The position numbers and the translations under genes are program-made. Below the pieces are notes generated by a model. It searched no databases, was not told the origin of the DNA, and saw nothing but the letters and a program-made list of their open reading frames with translations. Below, piece by piece: positions 1 through 5,551 of a stretch of DNA of 11,509 nt (position 1 is the first letter of the stretch; every line of letters starts with the position of its first letter). The stretch is from Verrucomicrobiota bacterium (lineage in GTDB: Bacteria > Verrucomicrobiota > Verrucomicrobiia > Opitutales > UBA2995). The stretch spans positions 1 through 11,509 of the forward strand of contig JAPUIL010000052.1 in the NCBI GenBank assembly GCA_027297085.1, in the 5' to 3' direction.

Positions 1-141
1 ATGGAATCCGCTGACCAGGGTTATTTGTTCGCGATCATCGAACACCCAGTCTCCACTTGTATCTTTCCCATAAATCAGCCCCAAGACAATAATCAGTGTA
101 ATTAATAGGATACGGGGCGACAGCAGAGATTTAAGATCCAT
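1..141 (-). CDS. N-terminal fragment of a GT-C-like membrane glycosyltransferase (TMTC/PMT type), cut by window edge
   Basis: Reading the minus strand from an ATG at 141-139, the frame stays open for 47 codons to the window edge, so the gene continues outside. The protein starts with a short basic segment (MDLKSLLSPR), then one strong hydrophobic helix (about residues 11-24). A polar loop with WVFDD at about residues 32-36 follows. An acidic pair just after the first helix is characteristic of GT-C glycosyltransferases; 'FDD' in this place is typical of TMTC-like, TPR-containing members. No Shine-Dalgarno is seen upstream. It is divergent from the UbiA gene, with a 223-nt intergenic region. 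Family assignment rests on a very short piece; a different polytopic membrane protein is possible. That this is a real gene start is more certain than its function. Confidence 0.55.
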   Translation of the reverse strand, partial: MDLKSLLSPRILLITLIIVLGLIYGKDTSGDWVFDDREQITLVSGFH

Positions 142-364
142 AGTGCTTATTCGTTTTGCTGTTTAGAGATGCGGTACTTGGTTGCAACTTCAATATGTCT
201 GCTCAGCACGAATTAGTGAGTCATTTATGCTATCCGTTTCTTATCTGGATTCCTCTTCAGCCGCATTAAATTACCCAACCCGGGTTCATCATTTTATAGA
301 ATTGGAATGAGCTATGGGTTCTTGCAATCTACACTATCCTCCTTAAGAAAGGGTTTTCCTTTTC
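142..364. other. Divergent intergenic region
   Basis: This non-coding stretch lies between two divergent genes and should hold both promoters. I see no convincing -35/-10 pair. Visible elements are a perfect 10-bp palindrome AACCCGGGTT at 277-286, which could be an operator, an AT-rich TTTATAGAAT at about 293-302, and the 11-mer CAATCTACACT at 325-335. The same 11-mer recurs upstream of the next gene. No tRNA or small RNA is recognisable. Confidence 0.4.
325..335 (+). promoter_or_regulatory. Shared upstream 11-mer, copy 1
   Basis: CAATCTACACT lies 29 nt before the HAD-UbiA start. An identical 11-mer lies 24 nt before the next gene (1845-1855). The embedded TACACT matches 4 of 6 positions of a sigma70 -10 box, so both could be promoter cores, but no matching -35 element at normal spacing is seen here. 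Confidence 0.25.
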
Positions 365-1789
365 ATGAATCCATCCCTGCCACTCTGTGTTGACCTAGAT
401 GGGACCCTGCTTGCCACTGATTGTTTGTGGGAAAGCTTTGTTCAAGGTCTTAAACAAAATCCGTTTATTGCGTTTCTGGTTCCGTTTTGGCTCCTGCGGG
501 GGAAAGCCTACCTGAAGAATCGATTAGCTCGTGGCACCGATTTCGATGTAAATTCATTACCCGAGAACCCTCGATTTATCAAATGGCTGGCTAGTCAGGT
601 TGCAAATGAAAGAGACATCTATCTGGTTTCGGCAAGCGATCAGGCATTGGTCTCTGCGGTAGCTGACGAGTTCGGCATCTTCAAGGAAGCCATAGGGAGT
701 AGTGAGGGGCTTAATCTTCGCGGAAAGTACAAGGCCGACTACCTGGTAGACCGATTCGGCGAAGGCGGTTTTGACTACGCCGGCAATGACTTTCCCGACT
801 TGCGCATATGGGAAAAGAGTCACGCTTCCATTTTGGTTCACCCGGTCCCTAGATTGCTGAAAAGGGTGCCCGATGCCAACCGCCGGGTGATCGTTGAAGA
901 CCGTCCGAGTATACCCGTGGCTTTTATAAAGGCGATGCGGCCACATCAATGGATGAAGAATCTGCTGATTTTCGTACCCCTTTTAACAGCACATGTCTGG
1001 CAAAACGTGGACGCGTGGGTATCATCCGTATTGGCCTTCTTTTCTTTCTCCCTTTGTGCCTCTGCGGTTTATCTGATCAATGACCTGGCTGACTTGTTGT
1101 CTGATCGATTGCATAATACGAAGAGAAACCGTCCCTTTGCTTCCGGATCACTTCCGCTTTACTACGGTTTAATCGGAGCACCTTTCCTTTTTGCTTTTGG
1201 TTTTCTGATAATGATCTTTGCGAACTTATCAGGGTTGTCAGTCTTGGGAGTGTACATGGTAGCGACCTGTTTGTATTCGTTTTGGCTGAAACAGGTCGCT
1301 GGAGTGGATATCGTGGTGTTAGCTGGATTGTATACCCTGAGGCTGGTTCTTGGCGGTTTCGTGGTAGAGGTTGTTATCTCAGACTGGCTACTCGCATTTT
1401 CCATGTTCTTTTTCCTCAGCCTTGCCATGGTCAAGCGATTCTCCGAGCTATATAATATCAAGGAAGAAAATCGCGAACGGGTTGCAGGTAGAGCTTATCT
1501 GGCTTCGGACCTTAACCTTATGGCTATGCTAGGATCGTGCAGTGGCTATCTTTCAGTCTTGGTACTGGCCTTATATGTGAGCAGCGAGCATGTAACAAAC
1601 CTTTACAGGGATCCAAAATGGATTTTGTTGGTTTGCCCCGTAATGTTGATATGGGTAACCCGTCTTTGGCTTGAAACGCACCGGGGGCGGATGGACGAAG
1701 ACCCAATCCTTTTTGCGATCAAAGATGGATTCAGCTACGGTACGATCGTGGTAATGCTCATTATTACCCTACTTGCCAGTCCCATTTAA
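365..1789 (+). CDS. HAD phosphatase-UbiA fusion, decaprenyl-phosphate phosphoribosyltransferase-like
   Basis: This is a 474-aa two-domain protein. Residues 1-170 form a HAD-type hydrolase: DLDGT at 10-14 gives the nucleophile and acid/base Asp (D10, D12), SAS at 89-91 is motif II, lysines at 121/123 are motif III, and GNDFPD at 140-145 is motif IV. Residues 185-474 form a polytopic UbiA prenyltransferase with MRPHQWMKN (191-199), the Mg-diphosphate motif NDLADLLSD (239-247) and YSFWLK with D315 and R326. These resemble the family that makes polyprenyl-phosphoryl-5-phosphoribose from PRPP (Rv3806c-like). By inference, the UbiA half makes the 5-phosphoribosyl lipid at the inner membrane and the HAD half may dephosphorylate it. 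The two genes downstream (DprE1- and DprE2-like) supply the next steps, which supports this reading. Only a weak purine stretch (aagaaaggg) precedes the ATG. The UbiA call is firm; the precise substrate is inferred. Confidence 0.88.
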   Translation: MNPSLPLCVDLDGTLLATDCLWESFVQGLKQNPFIAFLVPFWLLRGKAYLKNRLARGTDFDVNSLPENPRFIKWLASQVANERDIYLVSASDQALVSAVADEFGIFKEAIGSSEGLNLRGKYKADYLVDRFGEGGFDYAGNDFPDLRIWEKSHASILVHPVPRLLKRVPDANRRVIVEDRPSIPVAFIKAMRPHQWMKNLLIFVPLLTAHVWQNVDAWVSSVLAFFSFSLCASAVYLINDLADLLSDRLHNTKRNRPFASGSLPLYYGLIGAPFLFAFGFLIMIFANLSGLSVLGVYMVATCLYSFWLKQVAGVDIVVLAGLYTLRLVLGGFVVEVVISDWLLAFSMFFFLSLAMVKRFSELYNIKEENRERVAGRAYLASDLNLMAMLGSCSGYLSVLVLALYVSSEHVTNLYRDPKWILLVCPVMLIWVTRLWLETHRGRMDEDPILFAIKDGFSYGTIVVMLIITLLASPI

Positions 1790-1844
1790 ATAAACCGTCA
1801 AGAAACAGGGTAGACTATTCAATCTTCTTAACCTTTCTCCAGAC

Positions 1845-1855
1845 CAATCTACACT
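1845..1855 (+). promoter_or_regulatory. Shared upstream 11-mer, copy 2
   Basis: This is the second copy of CAATCTACACT, in the 90-nt gap before the DprE1-like gene. A TTAACC at 1828-1833 lies 16 nt upstream of the TACACT and could serve as a -35 box. This would allow an internal promoter inside an otherwise co-directional block. The evidence is only sequence resemblance. Confidence 0.25.
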
Positions 1856-1879
1856 GATTTCTTTCTCATCCTTTGAATT

Positions 1880-3190
1880 ATGAACCGTTGTCAAAGTTGG
1901 GGTCGTTACCCCAAAGCTGTACAAGAAATAAGGCCAGTACGATGGCGGGATACTACCGTACCCAATTCCGGAGATAAGTCGATTTTACCCTATGGATTGG
2001 GCAGAAGCTACGGCGACAGCTGTCTGAACGATGGGCAAGCGCTGCTTGAGACGTCCGGTATGAACCGGTTCATCGCTTTTGACGAAACTTCAGGAATACT
2101 TCGTTGTGAAGCCGGTATGTCCCTGGATGACATCCTCAAATTGATCGTGCCAAAAGGGTGGTTTCTTCCAACCACACCGGGAACGAAGTTCATAACAGTT
2201 GGTGGGGCGATCGCCAACGATATCCATGGCAAAAACCATCATATTAGCGGCACATTTGGCTGTCACGTTCGGGCGTTTGAGCTACTTCGTTCCGACGGAA
2301 ACCGTACGCTCTGTACCCCCGAATCAAATACGGACCTGTTCAAAGCAACCATTGGAGGTCTGGGCCTTACAGGTTTGATCACCTGGGCGGAGTTTGGTCT
2401 GAAAAAAGTTGGCAATGCCTGGATCGATTTGGAGTCGATCAAGTTTACTGGTATTGGAGAATTTTTGGAACTATCCAAAGAGTCAGACGAAGGTTGGGAA
2501 TACACTGTTTCCTGGATTGATTGTGTAGCGCAAGGGAAGTCTATGGGTCGGGGTATATTTATGCGCGGAAACCATTCACCGGCCAGTGTATTGTCTCGCA
2601 AGGTACATGCGGATCCCAAAATCACCGCACTCTTTGATTGTCCGGATATGATGCTGAATTCTTTGAGTATCAAAGTATTTAATACAGTGTATTACGGTAA
2701 ACAGAGAACAAAGTATGTTAGATCCCGGGTACACTATGACCCTTTCTTTTATCCACTCGATGCTGTCAATGAGTGGAACCGTGTTTACGGCAAGCGCGGT
2801 TTTTTCCAGTATCAATTTGTAATTCCGTTTAATGGAGGGAAGGAGACCATGGAAGCTATTCTCCGCATTATTGCCGCGTCGAAACAGGGCTCCTTTTTAT
2901 CGGTTATCAAGACCTTCGGAAAAAAGGTGTCTCCCGGCATGCTATCATTCCCAAAACCTGGAATCACGCTGGCGCTCGATTTCCCCAATCGGGGCGAATC
3001 CACATTGAAGCTTTTTGATGAGCTGGATACCGTGGTCGCCGCAGCGGGCGGTTCGGTGTATCCAGCCAAGGATGCACGGATGAGCGCGGATTTTTTCCAA
3101 AAAGCGTATCCCCAATGGCGAGATTTTTCCGAATTTATTGACCCAAAATTTTCATCCTCTTTCTGGCGCCGGGTAACAACCGGGTCCTGA
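1880..3190 (+). CDS. dprE1: DprE1-like FAD-dependent decaprenylphosphoryl-ribose 2-oxidase
   Basis: This 436-aa protein is a VAO-type FAD oxidoreductase close to mycobacterial DprE1, which oxidises the C2 hydroxyl of polyprenylphosphoryl-ribose to the 2-keto form. The N-terminal FAD domain has GLGRSYGDS (39-47), PGTKFITVGGAIANDIHG (100-117) and HGKNHH (116-121), whose first His matches the active-site His of DprE1. The substrate domain has QYQFVIP (310-316). The C-terminal part has LSFPKPG (355-361) and YPAKDAR (394-400), whose Lys matches the conserved catalytic-pocket Lys. Length is close to the mycobacterial enzyme (about 460 aa). The Cys targeted by benzothiazinones appears to be Ala (A365, in LALDFP). 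There is no signal peptide and no clear Shine-Dalgarno. It lies 6 nt before its expected partner, the DprE2-like SDR. The family call is strong; the lipid substrate is inferred from the neighbours. Confidence 0.9.
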   Translation: MNRCQSWGRYPKAVQEIRPVRWRDTTVPNSGDKSILPYGLGRSYGDSCLNDGQALLETSGMNRFIAFDETSGILRCEAGMSLDDILKLIVPKGWFLPTTPGTKFITVGGAIANDIHGKNHHISGTFGCHVRAFELLRSDGNRTLCTPESNTDLFKATIGGLGLTGLITWAEFGLKKVGNAWIDLESIKFTGIGEFLELSKESDEGWEYTVSWIDCVAQGKSMGRGIFMRGNHSPASVLSRKVHADPKITALFDCPDMMLNSLSIKVFNTVYYGKQRTKYVRSRVHYDPFFYPLDAVNEWNRVYGKRGFFQYQFVIPFNGGKETMEAILRIIAASKQGSFLSVIKTFGKKVSPGMLSFPKPGITLALDFPNRGESTLKLFDELDTVVAAAGGSVYPAKDARMSADFFQKAYPQWRDFSEFIDPKFSSSFWRRVTTGS

Positions 3191-3196
3191 CTCTCC

Positions 3197-3934
3197 ATGA
3201 ATACCATCCTTATCGTCGGAGCAACTTCAGCTATCGCTGAAGAAATAGCCAAACTGTATGCCGGGCAAGGCCAACGTCTCGTTCTTTGGGGTCGCAATCT
3301 GAATCATCTTCATAGCATACAAAACAACTTGGAAGTATTGGGAGCTGCGGAGGTATTTTGCTTCGAAATTGATCTGGATGTGTGCGGTAAACACGCAGAT
3401 CTTCTTGAGGAGACCGTAGCGAAGGTTGGAGCGATCGATATCGCGCTGATTGCACATGGCGTGCTGCCCGACCAACAGACGGCTCAAGAAAATTTCGCTG
3501 CAATGCGGGCTTCCTTACATACGAATTTTTTAAGTTACGCTTCTATACTGACAGTGCTAGCCAATTATTTTGAGCCTAGAAAGCGCGGTACGATTGCCTC
3601 AATTACTTCAGTTGCAGCGGATCGAGGCAGGAAGAGTAACTATGTCTACGGGGCTGCCAAGGCAGGTGCCTCAGCCTTTACCGACGGATTGAGAGGACGA
3701 TTGTCCGCATCTGGTGTTCACGTGGTTAATATCAAGCCTGGCATGGTCGATACACCCATGACTGCTCATTTTAAAAAGGGGCTGCTATTCGCGTCTCCTA
3801 AAACCGTGGCTTCGGGCATTGTCAAAGCCATTCGAAAAAACAAATCGACTGCATATGTACCCGGATATTGGAGACTAATTATGTGCATAATTCGCAGTAT
3901 CCCGGAAGCCATTTTCAAAAAGACCAATTTCTAA
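3197..3934 (+). CDS. dprE2: DprE2-like short-chain dehydrogenase, keto-arabinose reductase
   Basis: This is a 245-aa classical-type SDR. The N-terminal nucleotide-binding loop is GATSAIA (8-14), followed by a beta-alpha repeat ending WGRN (31-34), where the Arg suggests NADP(H). The catalytic set is N110, S138 (in SITSVAADRG), Y151 and K155 (YGAAK), all present. PGMVDTPM (181-188) is the usual segment after the active site. DprE2 reduces the 2-keto intermediate made by DprE1 to polyprenylphosphoryl-D-arabinofuranose; the pair completes the ribose-to-arabinose epimerisation. The gene starts 6 nt after the DprE1-like stop, so the two are almost certainly co-transcribed. The start ATG has no Shine-Dalgarno. 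The C-terminal 30 residues are moderately hydrophobic, possibly a membrane-association patch. As an isolated SDR the substrate could not be assigned; context carries the call. Confidence 0.85.
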   Translation: MNTILIVGATSAIAEEIAKLYAGQGQRLVLWGRNLNHLHSIQNNLEVLGAAEVFCFEIDLDVCGKHADLLEETVAKVGAIDIALIAHGVLPDQQTAQENFAAMRASLHTNFLSYASILTVLANYFEPRKRGTIASITSVAADRGRKSNYVYGAAKAGASAFTDGLRGRLSASGVHVVNIKPGMVDTPMTAHFKKGLLFASPKTVASGIVKAIRKNKSTAYVPGYWRLIMCIIRSIPEAIFKKTNF

Positions 3935-4040
3935 TCGCCACCCAGGCTATTCATTAGATTCAACTCGATTCCAACTGAGTGCCGTATCCCAAATTCATGG
4001 TGGTATCATTTCGTTTTTTTCGGACACTCGAATCTGATAA
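3935..4040. other. Intergenic gap after the DprE2-like gene
   Basis: This gap separates the arabinose-donor genes from the glycosyltransferase genes. A run of seven T occurs near 4014-4020, but I find no stable hairpin directly before it, so it is not called as a terminator. No other element is recognised. Confidence 0.35.
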
Positions 4041-4050
4041 GGGAGGTGAT
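4041..4050 (+). promoter_or_regulatory. Strong Shine-Dalgarno for a 21-codon leader ORF
   Basis: GGGAGGTGAT matches the full anti-Shine-Dalgarno complement in nine of ten bases. The ATG at 4056 is placed at normal distance (nine nucleotides after GGAGG). It is the only strong Shine-Dalgarno seen before any gene in the window. It overlaps the GTG at 4046, so that GTG is unlikely to be the start of the methyltransferase-GT2 protein. Confidence 0.6.
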
Positions 4051-4055
4051 TGGGA

Positions 4056-4121
4056 ATGTCCTTGAGTGGAATCGAACGGCCCCACTATTGTGCAGACATC
4101 CTTTCTATCCTAACACCATGA
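4056..4121 (+). CDS. Possible 21-aa leader peptide coupled to the methyltransferase-GT2 gene
   Basis: ATG at 4056 opens a 21-codon frame (starting MSLSGIERPHY, ending SILTP) closed by TGA at 4119-4121. It is preceded by a near-perfect Shine-Dalgarno at proper spacing. Its stop overlaps the ATG at 4118 of the next gene in the arrangement ATGA, a classic translational-coupling junction. The downstream ATG has no Shine-Dalgarno of its own. The peptide shows no recognised motif and no attenuator-like run of one amino acid. It may be a real leader whose translation delivers ribosomes to the downstream start. The alternative is coincidence, or an upstream GTG (4046) extending the downstream protein. 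Confidence 0.4.
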   Translation: MSLSGIERPHYCADILSILTP

Positions 4122-5551
4122 GTTTCCAAGAGCACTTTGATTGGGTTGCTGAAAATGATGCAGGCCCCCGTAAAGCCCAACGTTCGTTTCATCGGCAGAT
4201 CCAAGGCCTTCTCAGGTACCATATTCCTGAAAATTCCCGTATTCTGGAGTGGGGATGCGGACCAGGAGAGCTTCTGGAAGCTCTCAATCCGTCTCGGGGA
4301 CTGGGTGTTGATCTGAGCCAAAAAATGGTAGAAAGGGCTGAAAGCGAGCGGGGGCAACAGAAGTTGGAATTTCGCCAGGGAGATTTACATACGGAAGGAG
4401 TCGATGAGGAATTTGACGCGGTAATTCTCGATTACCTGCCGGGCTATTTACAGGACATTCATGTTTGTATATCTAACTTACGACAGTCCTGCCACCCGCG
4501 GACCCGTCTTTATATATTGTCCCTCAACCATATTTATAGACCTTTGCTGGCTATTGCTAAATTTCTGGGGATGGCCATGAAACAGCCTGAAAGCAATTGG
4601 CTGAGCAAAACCGACCTATGCAATATACTTGAATTGAATGGGTTCGAAGTTCTTACTAAGGCAACGGAGCAAATTTTTCCCTTCCGGATACCTCTGGTAA
4701 GCGGATTTTTCAACCGCTTCCTGGTACGAATTCCTCTGTTTCGACTATTTGGGATATCCAACTTCATAGTAGCTAGGCCCATTGCCAAGCCGAAGCTGGA
4801 GGGCGCTATTTCTTGTTCAGTCGTAGTGCCTGCTCGTAATGAAAGCGGTAATGTTCGAGCAGCCCTTGAACGGATCCCGGTGTTGGGCAAACAGACCGAG
4901 ATCATCTTTGTCGAAGGAAATAGCACCGATGATACCTGGGAAGTTATTCAGCGAGAATCCAAGGCCTACGAGGGACCTCACAAGATTAAGATGTTGCAGC
5001 AACCCGGTATAGGTAAGTGGGACGCCGTTTTTGCAGGATTTTCCGTTGCCGAAGGAGACGTTCTGGTCATTCAAGATGCAGATTTGACCGCCCCGCCGGA
5101 AGATTTGTCAAAGTTTTTTGAAGCGATTGCGGACGGCCGTGCCGAATTTGCCAACGGCTGTCGACTGGTTTATCCCATGGAGTCGGAGGCTATGCGGTTT
5201 ATGAATCTGTTAGGAAATAAGTTCTTTGCGGTCGCTTTGAGCTTTGTCCTGGGGCAGGATTTTAAGGATAGCCTGTGCGGTACGAAGATGATGCTTAAGA
5301 GTGATTATGAACGCTTACTTTTGCGTATTCGCGTGCTTGGCGATTTTGATCCTTTTGGCGATTTTAACCTTCTGTTCGGCAGCGCCATGCTGGACCTTAA
5401 AATCAGGGATGTCCTGGTACGGTATAAGGATCGTGCCTACGGTCATACCAACATATCCCGATTCAGACATGGATGGATCCTGCTAAAGATGACGATTTTT
5501 GGATTGAGAAAGATTAAATTTTTCCCTGCGGACCAAAACCGCAGTTTGTGA
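4118..5551 (+). CDS. Class I methyltransferase-GT2 glycosyltransferase fusion
   Basis: From ATG 4118 the product is 477 aa with two catalytic domains. Residues about 20-215 form a SAM-dependent class I methyltransferase: motif I is LEWGCGPG (43-50), the acidic end of strand 2 is in GVDLS (about 87-91), and DAVILDY (about 100-106) is the motif IV region. Residues about 230-400 form a GT-A fold family 2 glycosyltransferase with SVVVPARNE (234-242), EGNSTDDT (266-273) and DAD (320-322) as metal-binding DxD. LCGTKMMLK farther on is typical of dolichyl/polyprenyl-phosphate mannosyltransferase-like enzymes. No transmembrane helix follows, so it acts on the cytoplasmic face. By inference it loads a hexose on polyprenyl phosphate or extends a glycan. 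What the methyltransferase methylates is unknown. An in-frame GTG at 4046 would add 24 residues but overlaps a Shine-Dalgarno and adds no conserved segment. The gene overlaps the next one by 4 nt. Confidence 0.82.
   Translation: MSFQEHFDWVAENDAGPRKAQRSFHRQIQGLLRYHIPENSRILEWGCGPGELLEALNPSRGLGVDLSQKMVERAESERGQQKLEFRQGDLHTEGVDEEFDAVILDYLPGYLQDIHVCISNLRQSCHPRTRLYILSLNHIYRPLLAIAKFLGMAMKQPESNWLSKTDLCNILELNGFEVLTKATEQIFPFRIPLVSGFFNRFLVRIPLFRLFGISNFIVARPIAKPKLEGAISCSVVVPARNESGNVRAALERIPVLGKQTEIIFVEGNSTDDTWEVIQRESKAYEGPHKIKMLQQPGIGKWDAVFAGFSVAEGDVLVIQDADLTAPPEDLSKFFEAIADGRAEFANGCRLVYPMESEAMRFMNLLGNKFFAVALSFVLGQDFKDSLCGTKMMLKSDYERLLLRIRVLGDFDPFGDFNLLFGSAMLDLKIRDVLVRYKDRAYGHTNISRFRHGWILLKMTIFGLRKIKFFPADQNRSL
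5526..5544 (+). promoter_or_regulatory. Hairpin just before the GTG start of the GT-C gene
   Basis: CTGCGG (5526-5531) and CCGCAG (5539-5544) form a perfect 6-bp GC-rich stem with a 7-nt loop, three bases before the GTG at 5548. It lies inside the last codons of the methyltransferase-GT2 gene. A ribosome finishing that gene would melt it, so it could restrict independent initiation of the GT-C gene. This is an inference from position only. Confidence 0.35.

Noticed and set aside
557..949. Minus-strand open frame of 130 codons
   Set aside because: It lies opposite the well-supported HAD-UbiA gene and its translation has no recognisable domain.
2263..3297. Several long minus-strand open frames opposite the DprE1-like gene
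   Set aside because: They overlap each other and a gene with clear FAD-family motifs; translations are Ser/Pro-rich and unlike known proteins.
3990..4040. Poly-T run as a terminator after the DprE2-like gene
   Set aside because: No stable inverted repeat precedes the seven T.
4046..4117. GTG start adding 24 residues to the methyltransferase-GT2 protein
   Set aside because: The GTG sits inside the Shine-Dalgarno of the leader ORF, and the added segment shows no methyltransferase-like features.
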